From positions 1 through 31,354 of the forward strand of contig JBBRWC010000045.1 in assembly GCA_038246255.1 (NCBI GenBank): 31,354 nt of DNA, written 5' to 3'. Shown here piece by piece: positions 23,634 through 31,354 of the stretch (within the stretch, counting starts at the first letter, position 1; each line of letters opens with the position of its first letter). The notes below the pieces were generated by a model that saw nothing but the letters and a program-made list of their open reading frames with translations, did no database searches and was not told the origin of the DNA. The DNA comes from RI-242 sp038246255 (GTDB lineage: Bacteria > Planctomycetota > UBA1135 > GCA-002686595). The position numbers were made by a program, and so were the translations under genes.

Positions 23634-24578
23634 ATGCTGGTTTTCCTCGTGTTTGCCCGCCGCGTGACCTTTCTCCGCATGTTGTGGCTGCTGCAAGCCG
23701 CATGGGCCATGGTCGCCGTTGCGTTATGGCCGATTCGCGGCGCGGGAGCGCGAGCTGCGGCTCCCTGTTTCGTCGCTGGTGGAGTGACGGGTTCAGCCGA
23801 CGCGGAATCGCGGCACGGGCCCGCCGATGGGTGGAAAATCCGCGTCCGATTTGAAGACGGCGAACCCGCCGTGGGTGCGCTGCTTGAGTCTCTCAGCGAC
23901 AGCGATGAACTCGACCTGCGCGCTGTTGCGGCGCGGATGCGCGCGCGAACGTTGCGGCGCGGATCGGAGCGCCATTTCCTTTATCCCAAACCCGTGCACC
24001 AAAGTGTGTGGACGTACAGCGATGGAGCGGCACGGGTTCCCGCGCTCGGCGGATCCCACGTGGTGGTCGGGCGAGCCGAGCGCGATGGCCAACGGTTCGT
24101 GGGGTCGCTCGACATCGTGCAGGCCCGTTCCAACGGCGCAATGGAGTTGGTGCTTGGCCAAGCCGGCCATCTGCGCGTGCGGGTGAAGCATTCGCACGGG
24201 CGGCCCGCGCAGGGGGTCCACGTGTGGGTACGTGGCGCCGCTTCGCGCTCCACGCCCAGTGACGCTCGCCCGCCCCGACATCCGAACGCGGCGGTGCTCT
24301 CCACGGGTCGGACCGACAGTGATAGGTAGCTGCGCGCCTCGCACGCAAACGGTGCACCCGCGGGCACGGCGCGTGGTATCAGCCGGCGCGACGGGAAGTT
24401 TGTGATAGAGGGCGCCGCGGCGCTGCTCGACAGGGATCTTGAGCTTTGGATGCGCGCGAGCAAGTTGCCGTTCCCCGAGCCGCCCGAGATTCAAAGCGTT
24501 CCGAATGAAGATGCGCGGATCGTCCTCACGCGGCCCGAGATTGTGCGCGAGGGAAAGTCCCGCGCTCCCGTTCGCTGA
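23634..24578 (+). pseudogene. Secreted protein with carboxypeptidase-regulatory-like repeats, interrupted by in-frame TAG
   Basis: The frame starts with a hydrophobic leader (MLWLLQAAWAMVAVALW, with starts possible at ATG 23634 or ATG 23679). It goes on with FEDGEPAVGALLESLSDSD and GHLRVRVKHSHGRPAQGVHV, which look like beta-sandwich modules of the carboxypeptidase regulatory type common in large secreted planctomycete proteins. TAG at 24327-24329 interrupts it after RTDSDR. The same frame then continues for 82 codons with GISRRDGKFVIEGAAALLDR and DLELWMRASKLPFPEPPE and stops at 24576-24578. The downstream part carries the G-K-F-x-I-x-G motif that typically closes such a module, so both halves probably belong to one ancestral gene. 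No function is assigned. Weak coding signal and no ribosome binding site support decay. Confidence 0.6.
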
Positions 24579-24618
24579 CGAATCCCTGCTCGCGGCGGGG
24601 ACGTGAGGCAACGCACCC

Positions 24619-24648
24619 TTGCCGAATTCCGCCCCGCGCCGCTACGCT
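24619..24648 (+). promoter_or_regulatory. Sigma-70-like promoter in front of the first GNAT-like gene
   Basis: TTGCCG at 24619-24624 and TACGCT at 24643-24648 are separated by 18 bases. The expected transcription start, six to eight bases after the -10, falls within a few bases of the ATG at 24658, so the mRNA would be almost or fully leaderless. No ribosome binding site is visible. An alternative TTG start at 24619 is the -35 box itself, which argues against the longer reading. Confidence 0.55.
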
Positions 24649-24657
24649 TCGCACGGT

Positions 24658-25689
24658 ATGGAGATCGATCTTGGCGACTACCGGGTGCGCGAATACCGCC
24701 CCGGCGATGAGGATTCGATTCTGCCTGCGTTCAACCGCGTCTTCGCGGCGATCGATCCAACCTTCGTGCCACGCACGATGGACGAGTGGCACTGGCGGAC
24801 GCTCCAGAACCCCGCCGGATTGCGGATGTTCGTGGGAGTCACCGCTGCCGACGAAGTGGTCGTGCACTACGCGGGACTTCCAATCCGCATGGTGCAAAAC
24901 GGCGAGCGTGTCCACTGGAACCAGATCGTCGATTCGTTCGCGGATCCAAGGGCTGGCCGTGGACTCAAAAAGCCGGGGCTCTTCGTCACCTGTTCGCAAA
25001 CCTACGGACACCACTACGGCGGCCTGCAACCCAAGGACCGCGTGATGTACGGGTTGCCCGTGCGGCGTGCGTACCGCGTGGGGCAGAAGATGCTTGCTTA
25101 CCACACCGTGCGCGAGCAGTTGGTGCTCGAACTGGAAGTTGAGCGCTCCGATGAGGGAAGGGTAAGTGCTCATTCGCCCGCGGGCAGCGTGCGGATCGAA
25201 GAAGTGCAGCGCTTTTCCGATGAAGTGGACACGCTGTTCGAGCGCGCCCGTCTGCCCCATGACGCCATAGCCGTGCGCGACCGTGCGTATCTGGATTGGC
25301 GCTTTGCGACGCGCCCTCGACAGATCTATCGAATGGCGCTCGCGCGCGATGTGCACGGGCGCTTAGTGGGTTACGCCGTGGTCAACGCTGGCTCGTTTGA
25401 CTTGCGGGCAGGAGCGATCGTGGCCGATTGGCTCGTGGACCCGTCCCAGCCCGCGGCCGGGCATGCGCTGCGCGGCTGGCTGCTCGATTTTGCGCGCGCG
25501 CAGGCCTGCGATCGGGTGCTGATGATGTTGCCCGACACGTGCCTCGACTTCATGGCGTTCCAGGACGCCGGGTACCGCGCGCGCGAAACCTCCTACATCA
25601 CCGTCGCGGGTCTGTTCCGGCGTTCATTCAGCACGTTGCCGCTCTACCGCGGTTGGTATTACACCCAGGCGGACTTCGACCTCATTTGA
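24658..25689 (+). CDS. GNAT-like acetyltransferase-fold protein, paralogue 1
   Basis: A protein of 343 residues from ATG 24658. The first half starts YRVREYRPGDEDSILPAFNR, the usual beta1-alpha1 of GNAT proteins, and includes RTMDEWHWRTLQNP, VDSFADPRAGRGLKKPGLF and YGLPVRRAYRVGQK. The second half has AIAVRDRAYLDWRF, which is a mark of GNAT-like proteins found beside polysaccharide genes, and RLVGYAVVNAG. The R-G-x-G-L/K loop (GRGLKKPGLF) may stand for the acetyl-CoA pocket. Substrate unknown. The next gene, ten bases downstream, is a divergent copy with the same layout and length. Promoter boxes lie just before this gene, suggesting a two-gene transcript. Confidence 0.8.
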   Translation: MEIDLGDYRVREYRPGDEDSILPAFNRVFAAIDPTFVPRTMDEWHWRTLQNPAGLRMFVGVTAADEVVVHYAGLPIRMVQNGERVHWNQIVDSFADPRAGRGLKKPGLFVTCSQTYGHHYGGLQPKDRVMYGLPVRRAYRVGQKMLAYHTVREQLVLELEVERSDEGRVSAHSPAGSVRIEEVQRFSDEVDTLFERARLPHDAIAVRDRAYLDWRFATRPRQIYRMALARDVHGRLVGYAVVNAGSFDLRAGAIVADWLVDPSQPAAGHALRGWLLDFARAQACDRVLMMLPDTCLDFMAFQDAGYRARETSYITVAGLFRRSFSTLPLYRGWYYTQADFDLI

Positions 25690-25699
25690 GGTTGCGCAC

Positions 25700-26749
25700 A
25701 TGGACGGCCTGGAGTTGCGAGCGGTGCGCGGCGAGGACGAACCCTACCTTGGGGCGTTTGCGCAGGCGTTCGCGCCCGGGGATGTCGTGCGCTCCGCGAT
25801 TGAACGCTGGGGGCATTTTGCCACACCGCACCCGTCGGGATTGCGGGTGGTGGTGGCCAAGGCGGTCGCGGACGCCCGCGGGCCGGAACGGCTCGCGGCG
25901 ATCGTCATGGCGCGCCCGGTGCCCGCGCGCATCGACGAGGACGGGCGCGTGTTTGCGGAGGTCATCGCCGCCGCCGTGCATCCGCTCGATCGAATCGGTG
26001 TGCGCGGCCCGCGCGTTCTCGCGGCGCTCGGAGCTGCGTACCTTGCGGAACACTCCGCTCCCGAGCGCGACGTGATCACCTTCGGCTTTGGCGGCGAGTC
26101 CGCATGGCGCAGCTTGCGTTTTGGTCCCGGCGTGGAACTGATTCGACGTCAACCGCTGCTGGTGTTCGACGTGAACCAGGGCACCGCCGCGCTCCCCTCC
26201 GGCGTGTTTTCCCTTCACGCATTTGGCGACAACGCCGCGGCCTTGTTCGAGCGTTGTGCCATCGATTGGCGTGCATGCGCCGTGCGGGACGCAACCACGT
26301 TGGCCTGGCGTTTTCCCGCGGACGGTGGTTATGTGCGCCTTGTGGTGGGCGACGCAGAGGGAACTCTCGACGCCGCCCTCGTAACCGCACGCGGGGCACC
26401 GGGTACGCTGCGTGTGCTGGACTGGCTGGTGCCAAGCGACGCCGTCGGCGCACAGTCGCTCCTTGTGCAAGCGCTGATCACCACAGCCCGCACGAGCGGC
26501 CTCGCACGGATTGAACTCGCCCTCCCGCCGTGGTCACCGGCATTCAACACGCTCCAAAACCATGGCTTCAAGGTGCACGCGAGCGACCGCATCGTGTTCG
26601 CCCGCAGCGCACACCCCCGCTTGGACACCTGGTGGCTGCGCGACCACTGGTGGTTCCAACCCTTCGACCAAGCCCGCCCGCGCTCCCCAACCGAGCCGCC
26701 CGAAGGCCCGCTCGGATCTTGGCCAGTCACTGCAGACCCTTGCCCATGA
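25700..26749 (+). CDS. GNAT-like acetyltransferase-fold protein, paralogue 2
   Basis: A 349-residue protein beginning MDGLELRAVRGEDEPYLGAF, the same beta1-alpha1 opening as the gene before it. Shared landmarks include WGHFATPHPSGLRVVVAKAV (compare WHWRTLQNPAGLRMFVGV), FGFGGESAWRSLRFG, and CAVRDATTLAWRF (compare IAVRDRAYLDWRF), each at a comparable position. It ends in a Pro-rich tail. The glycine loop of paralogue 1 is less clear here (HPLDRIGVRGPRVL), so catalytic activity is doubtful. Ten bases separate it from paralogue 1, and the two should be co-transcribed. Likely an old tandem duplication. Substrate unknown; the products may work as a pair. Confidence 0.75.
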   Translation: MDGLELRAVRGEDEPYLGAFAQAFAPGDVVRSAIERWGHFATPHPSGLRVVVAKAVADARGPERLAAIVMARPVPARIDEDGRVFAEVIAAAVHPLDRIGVRGPRVLAALGAAYLAEHSAPERDVITFGFGGESAWRSLRFGPGVELIRRQPLLVFDVNQGTAALPSGVFSLHAFGDNAAALFERCAIDWRACAVRDATTLAWRFPADGGYVRLVVGDAEGTLDAALVTARGAPGTLRVLDWLVPSDAVGAQSLLVQALITTARTSGLARIELALPPWSPAFNTLQNHGFKVHASDRIVFARSAHPRLDTWWLRDHWWFQPFDQARPRSPTEPPEGPLGSWPVTADPCP

Positions 26750-26802
26750 ACTCCACGACTCCGACCATCGGTAGGCGGGACCGAACTCGTGCTTCCGGAG
26801 TC

Positions 26803-27090
26803 CTACTTGGAGTCGTTTTTGGATTCGAGGCGTGCGGTCACTCGCTTGCGAATCTACGCCCAGTCGTCCGCGGTCCATTCGGTGGGCGGGCCTGACGCTA
26901 GCCCTTCGAGGAGCAGCTTCTCGGGCCGCTCGTATGCGGCTCGTTGCTCGAGGTCTTTGCGGATGAGTTCCTGGACGTATTCGCTTGCCGAGGGCTAGAC
27001 GGAACTCGGGACACGCTCGTCAACGAACCTCCGTCGATTCTCGGGGAGCGACACGAAAATCGAGGTGCTGGAACGGTCGTTGATATCCAT
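26803..27090 (-). pseudogene. ParD-like (ribbon-helix-helix) antitoxin gene with two in-frame TAG codons
   Basis: ATG 27090 starts MDINDRSSTSIFVSLPENRR, the DNA-binding strand and first helix of a ribbon-helix-helix antitoxin. The frame meets TAG at 26995-26997 (codon 32), continues SASEYVQELIRKDLEQRAAY and ERPEKLLLEGLASGPPTEW, meets TAG at 26854-26856 (codon 79), continues IRKRVTARLESK and stops at 26803-26805. Ignoring both TAGs gives 95 codons, the normal size of a ParD antitoxin, and the order of motifs (S-A-S-E-Y-V-x-E-L-I-R) is exactly that of the family. The toxin gene that should follow towards 26800 is missing: an intact GNAT-like gene ends 53 bp away on the other strand. The rest of 26750-27199 shows nothing else I can support. 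Confidence 0.82.
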
Positions 27091-27199
27091 GTTCAGCAAT
27101 GCACTCGGATGGGCCGGGCCCGGCACGGTCTGCCATAGGAGGTGACTCCCCTTCGGCTGCAAACGCTCGAACGGGAAGGCGGCGGACACCGGGTCGACT

Positions 27200-28381
27200 T
27201 TAGCGGGCACTCGGGGCGGCGCTTTGCGCGTAGCCGGTCAGTTCGGCGTACCCGGCGCCTGAGATGGCGTTGCCGGCGTTGTCGGTGCCGCTCACGGTCA
27301 CGGCGCCCTCCCAGTACACCACCGACACGTCCAGTTCCTGGTCGGGGATCAGGGGCGTTACGGTCAGGTCGTAGGAGCGGGTGCCGTCGGGGGTGCGTGC
27401 TTCGATCTGCCAGCCGCTCGGGTACACCGCGCCGGTGCGCGGGCTCGTCCACGTGCGCTGCGGATCGATGTCGTAGTGCTCGCGCCCGAGGTGAGTTTTT
27501 GTGCCATCGGGCGCGATCCACGCACCGTGGCTCGCCGGATCGACGTCGGTGCCACCGTCGCGTTCGAGCCGCATCTGATAAACCATCAGGTCGGTGCCGT
27601 CGTTCAACTGGAGCGCAAACCAGTCCCAGCCCACTTGGCCGGGCTCGAGCAAACTCGTGCTCCATTCGCGGTCTAGCCACGCGTTCCCGGACACCTCGAC
27701 CTGAGTACCCGCGACCTCGATCGTGCCGGTCGCCGCAAGCCGCGTGAGCGCGTAGTAGTAGCTTGCGCTGCCCGGGAGCGCCCCCTTCTGGCTCAAGCCG
27801 CGATCACCCTGGAGCACGAGGGGTTTCTGAGCTTCGAGGCGCAACTGGATCGCGAAGTTGCCCTCGCGCGCGCGCAGGCTGAGCGTTGGCGCGAGCGGAT
27901 CGCCGCCCGCACCTTCCAGCCGCCATCCGTCGACCCACACCGCGAGGGGATCGAGGCTGGATCCCGCCAAACCGGCGGCGCCGCGCCCGAAGCGCTCGAA
28001 CGCATGCATCTCGCCGGTCCGGCCATCGGTGAGCGCGAAGTGCGCCATCCACACCTGCGTCGCTGCAAATCGACTGGTGCGCGGCACCGGATCGGCGCGC
28101 AAACCGCTGCGAAAGATCGTGAAGTGGAAGCCGTAGGGCTCGCCGTCGGGCCCGGTTAGGTTGCCGGTTGTGTACCACCACTCCGTGCGGAAGTCCGCGT
28201 GCTCGGCGTGGTCTTCGGGAAAGCGGAACTCCCGGGGTCCAAGAGCACGCGCAAAACCCATCGGCGAGCCGCCGAGTGCTTCGCCGAGCGACAGGGGCTC
28301 GGCTTTTGGAAGCTCGTGAGGCGTGCGTCCGCAGGCGCTGAGCGCGAAGAGGACGACGAAGCTTAGTGCCAGAGCGCGCAT
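27200..28381 (-). CDS. AttH/CrtC-domain lipoprotein of an ABC export operon
   Basis: A 393-residue lipoprotein. The signal peptide MRALALSFVVLFALSACG has lipobox LSAC with the lipidated Cys at 17. The mature part is the double-lipocalin AttH/carotenoid-1,2-hydratase-like domain: FRTEWWYTTGNLTGPDGEPY, GFHFTIFRSGL, GNAWLDREWSTSLLEPGQVG and WDWFALQLNDGTDLMVYQMR are its hallmark segments. Members bind lipid-like or terpenoid molecules, and most are not proven enzymes. Its ATG is five bases after the stop of the FtsX-type permease, and the ATPase gene lies before that. This trio matches the attEFGH-type operon layout, so the lipoprotein probably takes a lipid-like cargo from, or hands it to, the ABC machine in the periplasm. 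Confidence 0.92.
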   Translation of the reverse strand: MRALALSFVVLFALSACGRTPHELPKAEPLSLGEALGGSPMGFARALGPREFRFPEDHAEHADFRTEWWYTTGNLTGPDGEPYGFHFTIFRSGLRADPVPRTSRFAATQVWMAHFALTDGRTGEMHAFERFGRGAAGLAGSSLDPLAVWVDGWRLEGAGGDPLAPTLSLRAREGNFAIQLRLEAQKPLVLQGDRGLSQKGALPGSASYYYALTRLAATGTIEVAGTQVEVSGNAWLDREWSTSLLEPGQVGWDWFALQLNDGTDLMVYQMRLERDGGTDVDPASHGAWIAPDGTKTHLGREHYDIDPQRTWTSPRTGAVYPSGWQIEARTPDGTRSYDLTVTPLIPDQELDVSVVYWEGAVTVSGTDNAGNAISGAGYAELTGYAQSAAPSAR

Positions 28382-28386
28382 CGCAT

Positions 28387-30945
28387 TTAATCCTGCCGCA
28401 GAGCGCGGCTGGGTTCGAGGCGGTTAGCCATCCAGGCGGGCAAAAGCGAGCCGAGCCAGCCGACGGAACCGGCCAATCCGAGGCTCGTGAACACAACGGT
28501 CGGGCCAAACTCGAAGGCGAGGAGCGTCCATCCGAAGCTGCGCGCGTTGACGACGTCGATCATCACGAATGCCACGAGGGCACCGACCGGCAGTGCGATC
28601 AAACCCGCGACCAAACCAAGCATCAGCGCCTGCGCGCCAAGCAATCCGTACAACTGCCCGGGTGTCAGACCCAACGCCCGCAGCACCGCGATCTCGCGCG
28701 CTCGGTCGAGGGCCAGAGCCATCAGCGCCGAGACAAGTCCCACGAGCGCAACAAGCAGCGTCACGAACCGCAGCACGCGCGTGACGGCAAACGTGCGGTC
28801 GAAAACGACGAGCGTTTCGGTGCGCAGGCCCGCATTAGACCGCATGACGACATTGAGGCCGGCGGGCAGGGTGGCGCGCAGTTCGGGCAGCGCGGCGTCG
28901 GGATCGCGGCCCTTTGTCAGCCATAAGCCCAGCGAACTGATGGACGTGTCACCGCTCGCGCGTTGGTAGCGCGACAGGTCGACGATTGCGTTGCCTCGAT
29001 CGCTGCCGTAGTCGTGCACGACCGCGGCAATGGGGAGCGCGAGGCGGCCGCCGGCGAGGTCGAGTTCGAGCACGTCGCCGGGCTCCAGCACGAGGTGGTG
29101 CGCGAGGGGTTCGGTGACAAAAAATGCTTCGCCCCGCTCCAACGCTTCAACGTCGCCCGCGGACCCCCCCGATTGGAACTGGAACACCGCCGCGCCTTCG
29201 ATTGCCGTGTCGAGGGCGACAAGCTGCACGGGTCCGCGGGGACTCGGTGCGGTGGCCGTGCGGTAGCGCACCACGCGATCGACGTCGGGCGCGGCAAGAA
29301 GCGCGTTGATCGCTGCGCCTGGGAACACACTCGCTGCGCGCGTGCGCACGAGCGTGGGCGTCGACGCGTACACGTCCGCGGTGAATGCGCTGTCGAGCCA
29401 CGTGATGACGCTGGTGCGGAAGCTCGCGATCAACACACCGACGGCAATGGATGTGGAGAGCGCGACAACGAGCGCCGCGAGCGCGACGGACGTGCGCGAG
29501 AGCGAACGCGAACTGCCGCGTGCGGCGAGGGCGCCGGGTGCTCCGAAAAGGCGCGCAGCGGGCCGCTCGGACAGCGCGAGGAGGCCGGCGGCGATCGGCG
29601 GAACGAGTAGGGCAGCGCCAACGATCAGCCCGAAGAGTCCGCCGAACGCCAGCGGAAGGCGTGTCCCCGCGGTCGCGAGCAAAACCGATCCGGCGATGGC
29701 GAGGAGCGTTCCAGCCGCCCCATAACGCACGAGTCCACGCCGCGCACGCTGTTCGACCTGCGAACGCCGACGCGCCCCGCGGGGATCCGCGCGCGACGCC
29801 TCCAGCGCCGGCGCTAGTGCGCCGACCATCGTCGTGGCGAGACCGAGCGCGATCGCGCCAACAAGCAGTTGCGGCGCAAACTCGATCTCGCGCACCTGCA
29901 AGGCGAAATAAAGGTCGTTGATCGTGCGTGTGACGAGCCGCACCAGTCCCACACCGAGCGCCCAGCCCCCCGCGACCCCGACCGCGCTACCCAGAAGCCC
30001 AAGGAGCGCGGCTTCACCCAGGACCACAAAAACCACCTGCGCGCGCGTTGCACCCAGGCAGCGCAGCGTCGCCAACGAAGCCGCTCGGCGGACGACTGAA
30101 AATAGCGCCGCGTTGTAGACAAGGAACAGGCCGACAACGAGGCTCAACAGGCTCAACGCTTGCAGGTTGAGTCGAAAGCCGCGAGTCATCGCGGCCAGGG
30201 CGCCGGCGCGCGCGCCCGATTCTTCGATCTCTGCATCGGCGGGCAGGAATCGGCGCAGGGCCGCCAGGAAGCGCTCTTCCTCGGCGGCGTCCGTGCCATC
30301 GAGCAGTAGGTCGATGCGCGAAAGCTGACCTTCGAGGCCGAGCAGCTCCTGCGCGGTCGCAATGTCGGTCACCATTAAGTCGGTCGTCAGACGCGCTTGG
30401 AGGGGGTCGGTCGGCGCGAGCAAACCTGCAAGTCGTGCGACGGGCCGTGTGGCGCCAACGGCGATCGGAAGGGTGTCACCGACAGCGTATCCAAGGCGTG
30501 TAGCCGTATCCGCGGCGAGCCACACCGAGCCCGGCTCGGCAAAAAACGCGGCGAGATCGATGCCCAGACCGGCCGCGCCGAGGTACTCCCTGAATGGCGC
30601 GTCGCAGAACGGGTCGACGCCGATGAGGCGCAACACTTCGCCGGGTCGGTCGAGCAACGGAACGTGTTCTTCGAGGATCGGCGCGCTCGGTCGCACACCG
30701 AGTTCGATGCGCACGCGGGCGAACGTCGAATCGTGGAGGCCGCCGGGACCCGCGACGATGGCGTGTGTGGCGCGGCCGCCCGCGGCGCGCGCGGACAACT
30801 CCATCGCGCGCAGGCTGGCGCTCGACGCAAGTTGGATGGCGAGCGCGACCGCGACTCCCAGGGCCACACCCACGACGGCGAGCGCGGATTGCAGCGGGTG
30901 TCGGCGCAGCTCGCGCAAAGCCGAGCGCACGAGGACGGGCCTCAT
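28387..30945 (-). CDS. FtsX/MacB-type ABC transporter permease
   Basis: A protein of 852 residues from ATG 30945 (a TTG at 30951 adds two). It has the doubled FtsX layout: a membrane helix near residues 18-38 (LQSALAVVGVALGVAVALA), a periplasmic MacB_PCD-like domain, an FtsX block of three helices around 265-390 (LRCLGATRAQVVFVVLGEAA), two further helices around 415-465, a second helix and periplasmic domain after ~490, and a final FtsX block (~730-845, LRALGLTPGQLYGLLGAQAL). The coupling helix motif ending in ASLATLRCLGATRAQ and in EIAVLRALGLTPGQ contacts the ATPase. This one-gene form corresponds to the two permease domains of lipid-handling exporters such as LolCE fused in one chain. The AttH-domain lipoprotein lies directly downstream. 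Confidence 0.92.
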   Translation of the reverse strand: MRPVLVRSALRELRRHPLQSALAVVGVALGVAVALAIQLASSASLRAMELSARAAGGRATHAIVAGPGGLHDSTFARVRIELGVRPSAPILEEHVPLLDRPGEVLRLIGVDPFCDAPFREYLGAAGLGIDLAAFFAEPGSVWLAADTATRLGYAVGDTLPIAVGATRPVARLAGLLAPTDPLQARLTTDLMVTDIATAQELLGLEGQLSRIDLLLDGTDAAEEERFLAALRRFLPADAEIEESGARAGALAAMTRGFRLNLQALSLLSLVVGLFLVYNAALFSVVRRAASLATLRCLGATRAQVVFVVLGEAALLGLLGSAVGVAGGWALGVGLVRLVTRTINDLYFALQVREIEFAPQLLVGAIALGLATTMVGALAPALEASRADPRGARRRSQVEQRARRGLVRYGAAGTLLAIAGSVLLATAGTRLPLAFGGLFGLIVGAALLVPPIAAGLLALSERPAARLFGAPGALAARGSSRSLSRTSVALAALVVALSTSIAVGVLIASFRTSVITWLDSAFTADVYASTPTLVRTRAASVFPGAAINALLAAPDVDRVVRYRTATAPSPRGPVQLVALDTAIEGAAVFQFQSGGSAGDVEALERGEAFFVTEPLAHHLVLEPGDVLELDLAGGRLALPIAAVVHDYGSDRGNAIVDLSRYQRASGDTSISSLGLWLTKGRDPDAALPELRATLPAGLNVVMRSNAGLRTETLVVFDRTFAVTRVLRFVTLLVALVGLVSALMALALDRAREIAVLRALGLTPGQLYGLLGAQALMLGLVAGLIALPVGALVAFVMIDVVNARSFGWTLLAFEFGPTVVFTSLGLAGSVGWLGSLLPAWMANRLEPSRALRQD

Positions 30946-30991
30946 CGCCAAACTCTCGCGGACGGGGGACAGGACATCGCCGCGGTGCCGA

Positions 30992-31354
30992 TCAGGAGAC
31001 GTTCACGGCCGCGCCCGAGGCGGCGCTCGGCGCCCGATCGAGCGGTTGCAACAACCCGCCCACGAGTTCGTATGCGCAGTCCTGCGCAGCCGCCGCCTCG
31101 CGGCTGTGTGTCGCGACGAGCAGCGTGGCACCCCGTTCTTTGACGAGCTTCGCCAACAGACGCAGGACCGTGTCGGCGTTGTCGCGGTCGAGGTTGCCGG
31201 TGGGCTCGTCGGCGAGAATGACGGCCGGTTCGTGGACGAGTGCACGCGCAAGCGCGACACGCTGCTGCTCGCCCCCCGAAAGGCGGTCGGGGAACGTGTC
31301 GGCGCGCTCGAGCAACCCGACTTCTGCGAGCAAACCGCGTGCGCGTTCGCGATC
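30992..31354 (-). CDS. ABC transporter ATPase (LolD/MacB type), C-terminal part
   Basis: The frame is open across the window edge, so the N-terminus with the Walker A motif is missing. About 120 residues are present: signature motif LSGGEQQRVALARALVHEP, Walker B AVILADEPTGNLD with the catalytic Glu, and H-loop LLVATHSREAA. The DEPTGNLD form is typical of LolD/MacB/FtsE-type ATPases that pair with FtsX-family permeases. The permease gene starts 46 bp downstream and the AttH lipoprotein follows it. It should hydrolyse ATP to drive movement of a lipid-like cargo in the cell envelope. The last residues after the H-loop are short, as in this family. Confidence 0.95.
   Translation of the reverse strand, partial: DRERARGLLAEVGLLERADTFPDRLSGGEQQRVALARALVHEPAVILADEPTGNLDRDNADTVLRLLAKLVKERGATLLVATHSREAAAAQDCAYELVGGLLQPLDRAPSAASGAAVNVS

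Noticed and set aside
26789..26998. 69-codon + strand open frame in the gap after the GNAT-like pair
   Set aside because: It is the complement of the ParD-like antitoxin remnant, whose family motifs on the - strand are convincing.

Overview
The window is GC-rich (roughly 70% by eye), densely coded and uses TGA stops and GTG starts often. Several genes are of types common in marine Planctomycetota: a Ser/Thr kinase with a short N-terminal helical segment, an insert in the kinase lobe, one membrane segment and a long TPR-like tail; a secreted DUF1028 protein with extra C-terminal beta domains; and a one-chain dehydratase of the aconitase family. Ribosome binding sites are mostly weak or absent. 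Planctomycetota is therefore my best guess, but no rRNA or ribosomal marker lies in the window to prove it.

Region 1 (1-9145, + strand) is a compact metabolic run. It holds the end of one thiolase, 3-hydroxyacyl-CoA dehydrogenase, two cyclophilin-type prolyl isomerases (one exported), enoyl-CoA hydratase and a second thiolase. These supply the last three steps of beta-oxidation, or the reverse C4 pathway. An aconitase-superfamily dehydratase with the swivel domain fused in front follows, then LeuB-type dehydrogenase, a Bcp peroxiredoxin and a VOC protein. Dehydratase plus dehydrogenase most likely perform the isomerase and oxidation steps of leucine synthesis.

Region 2 (9223-14868, - strand) is an ergothioneine operon in the order egtA-egtB-egtC-egtD, followed by a DUF2071-like gene. 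The start and stop of egtB and egtC overlap. No egtE is present. Two tandem repeats sit in it: a 12-bp repeat inside the egtB coding sequence, and a G-rich 11-bp repeat between egtD and the DUF2071-like gene.

Region 3 (14896-18409) contains a TetR-family regulator with a perfect 18-bp palindrome just upstream. Downstream of it, on the same strand, is a collapsed efflux operon: pieces of a lipoprotein adaptor and of an RND pump joined in one reading frame with large internal deletions. Diverging from it is the DUF1028 gene.

Region 4 (18458-23316) holds a short gene apparently broken by a 7-bp tandem duplication, a GNAT acetyltransferase, a divergent ArsB/SLC13-type permease and the convergent Ser/Thr kinase.

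Region 5 (23317-27199) looks like a decaying accessory strip. It has a 205-bp element with inverted ends, a secreted-protein gene cut by an in-frame TAG, two intact tandem GNAT-like paralogues, and a ParD-like antitoxin gene with two in-frame TAG codons and no toxin partner.

Region 6 (27200-31354, - strand) is an ABC exporter operon of the AttEFGH type: ATPase (cut by the window edge), long FtsX-type permease and an AttH/CrtC-domain lipoprotein.
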